From the NCBI GenBank assembly GCA_033297075.1, contig MU858049.1, positions 310,001-374,000 of the forward strand: 64,000 nucleotides of DNA, given 5' to 3'. The notes under the pieces were generated by a model. It searched no databases. It had not been told where the DNA came from and worked only from the letters and a program-made list of their open reading frames with translations. Positions 22,360 to 35,410 of the stretch are shown piece by piece. The position numbers were made by a program, and so were the translations under genes. The DNA comes from Rhypophila decipiens. Taxonomy: Eukaryota > Ascomycota > Sordariomycetes > Sordariales > Naviculisporaceae. Position 1 is the first letter of the stretch, and each line of letters starts with the position of its first letter.

Positions 22360-23720
22360 TTTGGCGGTCTGTTAGGTGTTGTCTGGAGAGATCGGTACAA
22401 CAAGTCGGAACAAAAGCGATCGGTGAGGTGTGGTGTGTTTGGAAATGCTGTGTCGCGAAAGTGATGCGATTTGTGGGGGGCGATGCGAGTGTTGACTTTG
22501 AGTCTCGAACTTCGGCGCAGCTGTGAAGCTCCAATTTCCAAATCGCGACGGTACCTCCAGTCACGTTTTTTCCGATTGACAGGGGAGGTTAGCGGCTGGC
22601 GTTTGGCTGCCACTGACTGGGGTGGTGGGTCCACTCTAGACCCCACTATGCCGCTCTCGGCATTTGGAAGTTTTGTGGGTCCGATGTGCCTGCCTTGTCT
22701 TGACCTCAAGGCTGCTTCATGTCGGGATTCTTCAAATTCCAATTCCCATATCTTGAGATGGAATTTGCTTCATATCAACGTGGCCCCCGATGGTCATTTG
22801 TAATTCACTGATCGACCCTCTCTCCTCTTTCATGATAACCAGATTTTCATTTACCGAATTCCAAAAGACACGTCAATGATCGAGACAAGATACGATTCAT
22901 GTCGATACTTGCACTTTCAATTTAGGGCGGTTTTCACGTCCGCCTCTGGAGTTTTGAGGAAAGTCGGCCATCCAACTCGTCAATGGATTCACAATCAGTC
23001 CATACACTTGCTGAAGAGTCGCCGGTTGAGCCAAATGAGAGGCATGTTTTGGGTATTTGCGTCTCGTATCTTGTCAACTTCGAGGTTGAACCTTCACGGC
23101 GGGCTCATCGGAGTGTTGGGCAGCAACCTGCTGTCCTGACGAACCGCTGCAGTGCACGATGACGCCGGACGCCCATAGGGTGACCTGAAGGCAACATGGC
23201 CATTTCAAGTCACTCGCAGGTATTTAATTTGTCTTTTTCGACATCTCTGAATCTTGCTGGCTGTCAAGGAGCAGCGACGCTGCATGCAAGGCTCGGTATC
23301 AGAAGTCTGATTGGAAGTCAGGGAAGCTCTGCCAGCATGTGCATTGGTGCCCACCCCCCATTTCGGTTTGTCAGTCGATGTTTGATGTCGACTGGATGTG
23401 AGGCGGTACATGACTCCTCGTACCTCTCCGTTGCCTGTTCTGATATGATGATATCCCTCCCCCCCATCCACCATGCACTCCCTTTCTGCCTTTCGCATCT
23501 GTTTGGAATTTCCAAAGTTGGGGTCGCGCGTCCTGCATAAGACCTCCTTCGCGAGGTCTGATTTACCGCACTTGCATAGATGATGGAATTTCGTGTTGAT
23601 TCCTGAAAGGCCACGAGGCTGCCTGGTGTAGTCTGCTCCCATGATAAAACCCTCGAGGGAGCCAATTTCCATGGAAGTCAGGAACCTTTCTTATCTCCAA
23701 CCCACTCTTCCAATTCCAAA
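22360..23720. other. divergent intergenic
   Basis: 1.36 kb between SMD3 (minus) and the unknown gene at 23721 (plus). Short overlapping open frames only; none recognised. No repeats noticed. Confidence 0.5.
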
Positions 23721-24640
23721 ATGTATTCCATCCATTATGACTCCGTCACCACCGCTGGTCCTGTGCGAAGTGTGCCGTACAGGTCCCATGAGCTTTATCC
23801 ATCTTCTCACACGGCCGCTCCCCAGAGAATGCAAAGCCACAGCCGTGGGAAAAAGACAAAAAGGGAAGACCGACCTAAACCCCGCACCCCTAGTGCCGAG
23901 AAAATCCATAGTGAAGCACCCGAAGCTGAGATTTCGGCCGAGTCCGGGTATACCTGGCGAGTTCGGCAGCTGTCTGACGGTACATATCCCTCTTTACCAT
24001 TTCCTCTTTCTTATTTTCTGACTCTTCCACAGGATCCTGGGAATACTACCGCCATTGCTACCAGACGTTGGACCGTGCTGCGCCTTCCAAGGGAAGCATA
24101 GCGGATTTTAATGATCCTTCAACCTATCTTCCGGGTGTCAGCGACTGGCAAACAGCCGATGTACAGCCAGCCATCGAAGCCGAAGTCGAAGTTCGCATCA
24201 GTGATGATGGCGGTGAATACGGTGTGCAGGATGCATACACGAACACTTCCGGCCTAGATCAACCATTAGTCAATATTGAGCCCGGTGTCGACAACTGGGA
24301 TCGTGAGCAACAAATACAACAGCAGGAGACATCCGGCTATCACTCCCAACATACCACGGATTACGAGCGGCCATACTATACCAAACAGAAACAGAAACAT
24401 GCGACAAACAAACAAAAAAGGCGGGACTCCTTTTCAGCTTCCAGCCAAAAACCGACTTCTCTTCAGTGGTTTTTCTTTCCCAAGGAGTCAAAGCAAGCTG
24501 TGAAACAAGGGCAGATCCGAAACAACAGGGTTGACCTCTGGCTAACAGGTGTACCCCTGGAGGTCGCGGCCGATATTTTCAATCAAGGCCAGTACTATGC
24601 CGGCCAGGGAAAATACCAAACGACAGCCGGATATCAATAA
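23721..24640 (+). CDS. Hypothetical protein, 288 residues
   Basis: Two exons, 23721-23979 and 24033-24640, with a 53-bp intron (GTACAT...CCACAG), give 288 residues. The splice joins YTWRVRQLS to DGSWEYYRHCYQTLDRAAPSKGS, an aromatic, well-ordered looking block that supports the model. The N-terminal 80 residues are basic and disordered (RGKKTKREDRPKPR could act as a nuclear signal); the C-terminal third is Gln/Lys-rich (KQKQKHATNKQKRRDS). No signal peptide, membrane segment or named domain is visible. I do not recognise the family. The intron is inferred; exon 2 alone would start at an internal codon of the aromatic block, which is less likely. Confidence 0.6.
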
Positions 24641-27098
24641 ATACATCATCACCCAGCATACCGGATAGGGATATGGTATGACATTGATTTATACGTTTAC
24701 GGCACTCTGATTATTCGTTCCCTCCTCGCTCTTGGCTTTCTTTCTTTCTTTGAGAAAATTTGCTAGAGTTGAATGCCTTATAATTTTGTGTGTTCGTCTT
24801 GCTTGGAAACGGGCTCTATCCTGGACAGTATGTCCTATTCAGCTTGGATTTCTATCTTTTTTAAAAGGGTCATTTTGGCTTTGTGTTTCATTCCGACTCA
24901 TTTGTACGACGAGAAGACATGACTGTCATGGTTTCACCTTGCTTTACTGTATTTATATCTGCCCAGGCATCTCATCTAAAATTCACTCTAGACATTTGAC
25001 AACCTTCACTACCTAGAAATTCTATCCTCAGTACATACACACCTTGTGACACTGACATCGTCTCTCGAAAGGGGAAAATATCTTGTTATAGCTGTCAAAG
25101 GCGTTGCTCGTTCTATGATATCTTGCAATCCATATCGCCATTCCCAGTAATACATACCAAGTATTGTAATCTATTTACATACCAGCAGCAGCGGCAGCTG
25201 GGGTTTTGCTGATATCCAAATACACTCACTACTGCACAGCAAGGGCGTGAATCCTTTCTTATCAAATAAGGCAAGTTAAGGTGAGAGTGAGTTAGGAAGT
25301 CAGACCATCTAGCAGCCTCTAACACTCGGCCTTGTTGAGCCATATAACAAAACGGTATGTACGTACGTAAATCATGGATGTAATACCTCAAGGACGAAAG
25401 CTCAATACCTTCCACGTTATATATAAATTATGAGAACCCAAATGGTCCTACCGACTACAAGTGACGACGGACTAAATATCTTTATCTCACCGGGTACCAA
25501 AGTACCTACCTTGCCTACCTACCTTAGATAGACACACTATATAGCAGCTAGAATCACGAATGGTGTGCTGTCCTAGAATGAGCTGATTAAGCACATCTCC
25601 TTGTTTAATATCCATAGAAAGCCATTGGTATAAATGAACATGGCAAGTTCGTGGGCTTACACCAAACCACCAGGCTGCGTTTTTCGACTGGTCTTTCCAG
25701 ACAAAAGCTACCGTGAGTAGAATAATGAAGTAGGCAAGCAGACAGACAAATGGGCAAAGCCGCTCGTCTGACATAAGAGTGCTTGGGGTCAAGTGGTCGT
25801 CCCTGATCGGCCATTACCTACCTGCCTTCCTAATATATACCTACAATGTCCAACAAAAAGACTACAACATCACAGGGTCACCATGGGTGAAAGGTTATCA
25901 GTGTCACAATGTCACAGAATTGGTCAAGATCAAGAACAGGTTAATGAATAAAAAGAGCATTGATTCAATGTGCTATTTTTGGGTTTGTATATGTGAATCT
26001 CTCAGGTGTTGTTCCAGAGTGACCGTCTGTATGTTTGGCTCGTCCTCGCTCCAAAGCCTCCCAAAGGAATTCCATACGGGCAAAAGTCTGCCAGTAACAG
26101 ACTTGAACCGCTTGCTGCTTGCTTGCTTGCTTGTATGAAGAAAAAAGAAAAATCCAGCATTAATAACAGGGCCGATCGCACCATGACATGCAGAAAATGC
26201 CAGTGCATCCGACCCCCATTTTGCTCAAGTTTCCTCAAGACCGAAAACCATTTGTATGCAGGCGTCATCTGCAAATAAAGAAACAAAACCATGCAATGAC
26301 CGGAGACGGAACCACACCACCACCTCGCAATGACCCTCGAGTGTTGTGTCTGTCCATCCATCTGCTTGCAGAACGCCTGTTTTGGTCTTCGTTCGAATCC
26401 ATTGTCATAAAAAAAGAGAGCTAAAAAGCATTACCAGTCTCCCCCTTTCCCGCCTGGTCTTCTTGTGAAAAGAAGGGGTATCATGATGTCGATGCTTTCG
26501 TGCTCTCAGCTTTTCCACAAGCTGCCCGAAGAAATGCCGGTCTATCTTTCAAGGTTCTCTATTGTAGTCCCATTGCCCTGTACTGAGACGACTGGACCGA
26601 CCAGAGAACTGAGAAATCCACTTTTGTCTATGAAATGTTTTGCGGTGCAAATCGCAAAGAAAAAAGAAATGAGAAAATAAAAGTCGACAAAGTTGCGGCG
26701 CGCTATGACCCTCTCTATTAACTTTCCGGTGGGTAATAGCAAGAAACGTGACGGTCGTGAAGATCCAGACAAAGGTCTAGATCAAAAAGAGCTGGTGGCA
26801 AGCCATACATGCCAGGACGCAAAGGGTCCCAGAATGCTTGCTCAAGTTCAAGGCATCGTGGTCTAAGGGTATCAGGATGTCATACCGTCGCACGGATCGC
26901 GAGTGAAGACCTTAACCTTGGAACTCATATCCCGCACATCCCCTCTAGGGATTGATGGGGTAGGTCATGCTCGCCGCATAGATGAAATGCTGAAAGGAGA
27001 AATAAAAAGTCCAGAAAAGATGGCCGAAAGTCGAAGAAAGGAATGTGGCCGGACAGAGGTAGGCAGGTGAAATGGAGATGGTGCAGTCGGCGAGATGT
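24641..27098. other. 2.5-kb convergent intergenic
   Basis: This lies between the 3' ends of the hypothetical gene and DED1. It contains CTTT-type simple sequence (about 24736-24755), clusters of CCTACCTACCTT near 25500-25535 and 25815-25850, and a segment at 26852-26885 that resembles the 5' half of a tRNA but has no matching 3' half. No protein gene supported. Confidence 0.5.
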
Positions 27099-29312
<2,214 letters not shown>

Positions 29313-31493
29313 GATTGGATTCGAAAAATCGTCGTAGAGCGATGTTCGAAATGAAGGATGTGATGTCGTTAAACTCTCGAAAGAACGCGAGTGTTCTGAA
29401 TGAGAGTAAAAGTGACGGGGTCGACGAGAACGATCGAAAAAGAAAGTCTAGTCGCGAGTTTTCAGAAATGAAGGTGAATGCGTGTTGCAGACGAAAACGA
29501 AAGCCGTAATGTCGAATGGCTCGTGCAATCTTCTGCCCGTAGGTGTATTAATGTCGCGATTTTCTCGTAGCCACACGAAAAAAACGAGATTAAGGGAAGA
29601 ACGTCTTTTGCGAAATCCTTTCTCGAAGAAAACTTGAAATTCTTCAAAAAAAGGAAAAAAGAAAGACACACGATCTAAAAGAGAAATGCAGATGTGTAGA
29701 GGTTGGGTGATGGATTAAGAAATCCTGAGTGGGTGGTGGGAGAAAGGGAAAAGAATTTTTCTTTCGAGAAGGGGAAAACAGGAGGGACCCAGGAAGAAAA
29801 GAGAGTTTTGAGTGTGTCGGAGGGGACCCACTTTTAGCGGTTTAGGTAAGGACGCGGGACTGAATTTCAGCCCACTGGTGAAGCCTCTGTGTGGCCTGTG
29901 TGGCACATTTCATCTGCAACCCCCTGCCACCCCTGCAAAATTTTCCAGGTTGGCAGGTTGGCCAGGCTGTGGCCACCCGGCCCTCTGATCTGGTTGCGCC
30001 TTCCCCAGAATGCCGCTAGCGAATTTCTAAGCACCACCGTGAAAAGTGGGGTGCGCTTGCCTGCTACCAAATGGATATACGCGATGAGCAACACTTGACT
30101 GTGACTGCGGGATGGCAAAAACGCATCACAAGAAAGATTAGACTCGAAATTTCCAGCAAATTTAGTGGTACGGCGATTTTTCGCTTCCTAGTTACGTACC
30201 CCGTCATCAACCGAGCGGGGAGATTGACGTGTGTGACAAAATCTTCAGATGGAGGGAAGGGGCAAAAGAATTGGTGCTGGGTTTTTACTTTTTAGGGTTT
30301 CCGCTGATGCAGACCAATGATGCACTACCTCAACAATAGGATGGAGATCTAGGGACCCTCAAGGTTCTCTAACATGTTCCGGTCTGGGTTATGAATCGCA
30401 ACGGCTGCAAGAAACGGCCTGTCTTCAATGGTGAAAAAGGCCGTTCAGACTATCCTGTTGTACCCGAGACTCAGATTCCTTTTTCACGTGGATTTCGTGA
30501 ATGTTTAGTCGCGGTTGACTCGACAAGGCAGTCCTGGCTAGAAGCCAAAGGTACTGCCGTTCCAAACTAACAAAAGGGGGGTTGCATCACCATTCAGTAT
30601 CCGTACCTCCCGCCGTCTTATCCTCTGTTTCCGTTCAGCAAACCGACACAACCACCAGCGAGCTGACTTGTCGTTGGTTGCCTGTCGTATCTCCCCGAAC
30701 AGATAAGAAGTGCCAAAAACGTCGATTACTCGTGGCTATCACAAACGCAGTCTCGCCATGCCGCCCAAAGTTGATGATTGGACAGAGGGTTGGGGTAGGC
30801 ACGAGCACGACGACCCGTGCACTTGGCGCTTCACCTCTTCACCGCCCTCTGCTCGAGACTCTCGGCCGGTACGGAGTACAGCGTTTTAATACCGTACCGT
30901 ATGTGATGTCACAGGTTGTATCAGTACGGAGTACATTTTGCAGAGAAAAAAAAGGATGCAAAACCATCATCCAGGGTTTCTGTGACGTCTCTTACCAGTG
31001 GTGGAGCCATAGCGGATTCTGTTTCCAGTGTTGAATCTTGACGACAGGATGTAAAACATGCTTCAGGTCCGACCTTCGAGTGGGGTGTTTGCCTAGTATC
31101 TTTCCATACAAACGTGCGTACGGAGTTTTTGCTTTTATACGGAGTATTTGCCAAATAACCGGTCCCATATTGTATCTCGCCATTATTTGGAGAACCCGAC
31201 CGACATGTCCACGATTAATCGATCAAACGAACCAAAAGTTTGGCGGCATCGGGTGAGCCTCCGCTCCTCATGATACAGCAAAGTATGATCGCCCGGTCTC
31301 TCAAGCCAAAGCAGCTCGGAAGCCTTTCTCTTGAAACCGGTGGTGGCCCGTTCTCACCAAACAGCAACCGCGAGTAGTCTAGAATTCCGCTGAATGATAA
31401 AATTCATGAACAAGCTCGATCATGGACTGCATTCATCGTCCCTTCTATGGGTATTATTATACATAGCACCTGCTCGAGACTCTCTGCTCGCTC
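29313..31493. other. 2.2-kb intergenic, DED1 promoter side
   Basis: This is the upstream region of DED1 and the 3' side of PRE1. It has A/T-rich and purine-rich runs just upstream of DED1, consistent with a long 5' UTR. Several copies of a TACGGAGTA-type motif cluster near 30870, 30925, 31119 and 31138. No gene seen. Confidence 0.5.
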
Positions 31494-32301
31494 TTAGGCG
31501 CTCTTTACCACCTTGTCATCGTCAAACTCAATGTCCACGATCCCGTCCTTGGTAACCGCCTTGACTGTCATGCCCTTGAAGTCCACCGGTAACCTCCTCT
31601 TGAGCTCGTCTGTGCAGAGGGTGAGGAGCTTGATACCTTGGCCGAGGGTGATGTCGGGGTGGTGGTGCTTGTCGAGGATGGAGAGGCAGTAGTATCTAGA
31701 GCATTCGACCATTAGCAGATGTCCATGACAAACAAAGTCTAGAGTGCACTTCGGGGTGAAGAAAACGTACTGAGCATAGCCGTGTGCTGCGTAGGGTAGA
31801 GGCGCCAGGGCGGCGAGATAGTCCAGCCAGTAGAGGCTCGGCTTGTGAGTGATGGGGTCGACGCCTCCCAGGAGGAGGTTCACGTTGTATGGTTTCCGTG
31901 ACCGCAGGCTGTGAGCAAGCTCCCCACGGACGAAATTGGCAAGGGCAGAAGGCGACAGGTCGGTCTCATTGCGCATCGAGTAGAGCTGGGCGTTGGCTTG
32001 GATGTACTCGGCAAACTGTACTGAACGGCCGAGGATTAGCTTTCCCTCTTTGGTTAGGACAGCGGGTAAACAGCAGCATACCTGTGTCGCCAGCTTCTCC
32101 CGAGAACGCCATCAACGTGTGCTTGTTCAGTTGTCTCGTCTTGTCGTCGGATGCCTTGAGGATGGTTGCGCCTCGCATCGCGGCCTTGGACGCCGCAATC
32201 AAGGTAAAGTCCTTGCCAGTAATTCCGAGAAGAACCTCCCTGGAGAACAATAATTAGCTATCCCATCGAACGATCTTCCAATTCTTTGGAGCAACTTACA
32301 T
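31494..32301 (-). CDS. PRE1: 20S proteasome subunit beta-4 (C11/Pre1 type)
   Basis: Four exons: 32300-32301, 32082-32239, 31771-32020 and 31494-31695, giving 203 residues. The first coding exon is only the AT of the start codon; the G comes from exon 2 after a 60-bp intron (GTAAGT...TCTCCAG), yielding MEVLLGITGKDFTLIAASKAAMRGATILKASDDKTRQL. The other introns are 61 bp (GTATGC...TTCAG) and 75 bp (GTACGT...TCTAG) and restore GEAGDTVQFAEYIQANAQLYS and AHGYAQYYCLSILDK. This is the noncatalytic beta-4 ring subunit, so no N-terminal catalytic Thr is expected. Length matches the family. No other in-frame ATG precedes the homologous start, so the split codon is the best model. It is divergently arranged with RRP9, 480 bp away. 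Confidence 0.93.
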
Positions 32302-32781
32302 ATTTGCGATGTCGTGGAAGAATGATGCTGTGGGATGTGGTTGACGTCGGTAAGTAAATGGAAGCTCTTGTGTTCAGTGTCTCTTCCCCGGAGCTTGGAA
32401 GGCAAGCAGCGGACGAACGCGCACTGGAGCTTCAGCCTGACAAGTGCACGGACCAGCACTGGCTGCTTGTTGTCCCTGGCTGAAGACAAGGCGGACTGTG
32501 GACAGGTTTCCAGGTGCCCCGCCAGCCCTGAAGCTGTGGGACTCCACAGTGACCTTTCTTGGCACGACGGTGATTCCCTTCTCCGACTTTATCGCGGACT
32601 GGCGAATCAGAGAGGTGCTCCACCATGGCGGGACCAAATTTTGGGGTCCAGTTATTTTTTTTTCTTCGAGGCTTCAAGTCCAAGCAGAACATGAAGCCAT
32701 GCCATTATACATGTAACTTTTTCCACAACGGCAACAAATTGAAGCAGACCGGCTTGAACACCCAAGCTGCAACCGGGCACA
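32302..32781. promoter_or_regulatory. divergent promoter region PRE1 / RRP9
   Basis: 480 bp between two divergently transcribed housekeeping genes. It includes the 5' UTR of PRE1 directly before the split start codon. No specific factor site identified. Confidence 0.5.
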
Positions 32782-34611
32782 ATGTCGTCCTTTTTCACAA
32801 AATCCGGCGGTGAAAAGAAGAGAAAACGTGCAGCAACAACTTCAGCAGACAAGCCCAAGAAACGAGCCGCCGCTTCAACATCTACCAGCAGCAAACCGTC
32901 ACTCAAATCCCGAGCTCCCCCGTCCAAAAAGAAAGCCTCGGCGCGCGATGACTCAATATCGGGAAGCGACATAGACACCGACCTCAGCGGGGACGAGATC
33001 CGCGAACCCAACAGTGACGAAGAAGCCTCCGAGTCCGACGCAGAGGCAGAGACGGCCGCCGAGAAACGGTTACGTCTCGCGCAGCGATACCTCGAAAAGA
33101 CCAAAAAAGAAGTCGACGCCTATGGCTTCGACGCAGAAGAGATTGACCGCGATCTGCTCGCCGAGCGTCTCCAAGAAGACGCCGCCGAGGCCAAAGGCAA
33201 AATCTACCGCCAGCTCGCACCCGACCTGAACCTCGCAAAAGCCGACCAGATCCAATTCCGCTGGAACAGCAAAACGGTAACTTCAGTCGCAGTCTGCCCA
33301 CCATACGCCTATACCACCACCAAAGACGGCTACCTCACAAAATGGAAGATCCAAGACCTGCCAAAAAACCAATGGCCCCAAACGACGCGCAAAAAGCCCA
33401 AGAAGCCCCCCGCCCCGCCGAAGCGCCAACCCGAGCGAATTCGCTATTCACGATCCAACCCTAAAAAGTCAAACGACAAGGAGTTCAAAGGCCACACGTC
33501 AAGTATCCTCGTCGTGCGAGCCTCACAAGATGGCAAATTCGTCGTCACAGGGGGGGCAGATAAACGGCTTGTAATCCACGACGCGGAGACGCTGAACCCC
33601 ATCCGCGCGTTTACCCAACACCGAGACAGCGTCACAGGTCTTGCCTTTCGTCGCGGAACCAACCAACTCTTCTCGTCCTCAAAAGATCGGACAATAAAAG
33701 TCTGGTCGCTCGACGAGCTCGCCTACGTGGAAACACTCTTTGGTCATCAAGACGAGATCGTCGACGTAGATGCCCTGCAACCCGAGCGCTGCGTGAGCGT
33801 CGGTGCTCGCGACCGCACAGCTCGATACTGGAAAGTACCAGAAGAGTCCCAGCTCGTCTTTCGCGGCGGAGAAAAGAAATCCTCCTCGAAAAAGGTCCCC
33901 GCCGGATCAGCCGCTCACGAGGGGAGCATGGATAAAGTAGCCATGATAGACGATGAATTGTTTGTAACGGGGAGTGATAACGGCACGATTGCGCTCTGGG
34001 GGACGCATAGGAAGAAGGCGCTCCATGTGGTCCACTTTGCGCATGGTATTGAACTTCCCCTTAGGCTGGGGGAGGTATCTGCCGAGAAGGAGCCCAAGCC
34101 GGATGTTATCCCCCCTCCCCAGCCCAGGGGGATCACGGCGCTGAGGACGGTGCCGTATAGTGATTTGATATTTTCGGGGAGTTGGGATGGGGTCATCAGG
34201 GTGTGGCGGTTGAGTGAGGATAAGAAGCGGATTGAATCTGTGGGAATCCTCGGGGAGGAGGCGGCTTCTGCGTACTCTTCTGACAAGGCGGAACAACAAC
34301 AACAACAACAACAAGAGAATGGTGTCGTTGTCAATGGGGAAGGGAAACAGCAGCAGCAGCAGACGGGGATTAGAGGGATTGTGAATGATATTGCTGTTTT
34401 TGAACGGGGCGAGAGGGGCAGAGATGGCCTTTGTGTGGTTGCTGCTGTTGGTAAGGAGATGAGGTTGGGTCGGTGGAAGGTTCTCAAGGAGGGGCGGGAT
34501 GGCGCTGTTATCTTTGAGATTCCTAGGGTCGAGAAGGAGACTACTCGTCAGAAGGAGGAGGAGGAGCAAGCGGACAAGGTGAATGGGGACGTTGAGGAGG
34601 ATGAAGATTAG
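32782..34611 (+). CDS. RRP9: U3 snoRNP WD40 protein Rrp9 (U3-55K)
   Basis: Single exon, 609 residues. The N-terminus is Lys-rich (KKRKR, KPKKR, SKKKAS; nuclear/nucleolar signals), then strongly acidic, then the family segment RLRLAQRYLEKTKKEVDAYGFDAEEIDRDLLAERLQ. WD40 repeats fill about residues 170-560, with clear units at GHTSSILVVRASQDGKFVVTGGADKRLVIHDAET, HRDSVTGLAFRRGTNQLFSSSKDRTIKVWSLDE, and GHQDEIVDVDAL...VGARDRTARYWKV. Known role: part of the U3 snoRNP in the small-subunit processome, needed for 18S rRNA maturation. Two Gln runs (about residues 506-530) inside the last blades come from CAA/CAG repeats and look like species-specific expansions. The tail is Glu/Asp-rich. Confidence 0.93.
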   Translation: MSSFFTKSGGEKKRKRAATTSADKPKKRAAASTSTSSKPSLKSRAPPSKKKASARDDSISGSDIDTDLSGDEIREPNSDEEASESDAEAETAAEKRLRLAQRYLEKTKKEVDAYGFDAEEIDRDLLAERLQEDAAEAKGKIYRQLAPDLNLAKADQIQFRWNSKTVTSVAVCPPYAYTTTKDGYLTKWKIQDLPKNQWPQTTRKKPKKPPAPPKRQPERIRYSRSNPKKSNDKEFKGHTSSILVVRASQDGKFVVTGGADKRLVIHDAETLNPIRAFTQHRDSVTGLAFRRGTNQLFSSSKDRTIKVWSLDELAYVETLFGHQDEIVDVDALQPERCVSVGARDRTARYWKVPEESQLVFRGGEKKSSSKKVPAGSAAHEGSMDKVAMIDDELFVTGSDNGTIALWGTHRKKALHVVHFAHGIELPLRLGEVSAEKEPKPDVIPPPQPRGITALRTVPYSDLIFSGSWDGVIRVWRLSEDKKRIESVGILGEEAASAYSSDKAEQQQQQQQENGVVVNGEGKQQQQQTGIRGIVNDIAVFERGERGRDGLCVVAAVGKEMRLGRWKVLKEGRDGAVIFEIPRVEKETTRQKEEEEQADKVNGDVEEDED

Positions 34612-35410
34612 ATCATCAGGTCTATGTTCTACTGTCAATATTTGTAGAGATGGATGGATCTTGATCTGTTTTTGTTCTTTGGTCGAGCAAGAATGGAAGC
34701 TGTATAGATGAGTGGACAGACAGATGAGGAGAGAGAAAAAATAATACGGAGAGAGTGTCGTAGAATGTATAATCTTCAAGATGATCAGGTCAAGTCAAGT
34801 CGCTCGCACCTCAATGCCACAGTTGATGTCAAAATACGTTATCCATGTGTGGTAAATACGTTATACATGTGGTGGAGATAGGGTTCCCATCCGCCCGGTA
34901 AGATATGGAATAGGTTTCCATTGCTTCAAGTTCCAAGATGATCAATCAATGCCGTGAATGTCAAACGCGCTGATATGCTCGCTCCTTTGCTCAATCCATA
35001 CTCCGTCCAAAAAAACAAAAGAAAAGAACCTCGATGTGATACCAGCCCATGAACTAACTGTCCTACTAGGCTAGATATCTGCGTATTTAGCTAACCTGCC
35101 TTGCCTCGCTATACCATGCTGTGCCATGCTGACCTGGGCTTGGATCCGCCCTAGGCCATCCGTATCTCTATTTCTTCAGGTACAGTATTAAGACATGGAG
35201 CCACGTCAACAAACCCAACAAAAGAAAAGCATAGTCGAAGCCACCGTATGCCTGCTTGATTCCCAGAAAATACCATTCCTCACTTCTCATATTCCATATT
35301 CCCTCGAATATCCATGCATCTGACTGCTCATGCTCATGTATCTGAATAGCGTCTAAACTGTCATGCTATCGTGAAAATTCCAAAATCCTAGCCGCAGTGC
35401 AGTCAGAAAG
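34612..35410. other. convergent intergenic RRP9 / ULP2
   Basis: About 800 bp of 3' UTR space. It contains a short 22-bp tandem repeat at 34832-34875. No gene seen. Confidence 0.55.
34832..34875. repeat. 22-bp imperfect tandem repeat
   Basis: Two adjacent units both reading AAATACGTTAT-CATGTG with a few differences. Confidence 0.6.

Noticed and set aside
30582..31034. 150-codon plus-strand frame upstream of DED1
   Set aside because: No domain, and it crosses the TACGGAGTA motif cluster; likely chance.
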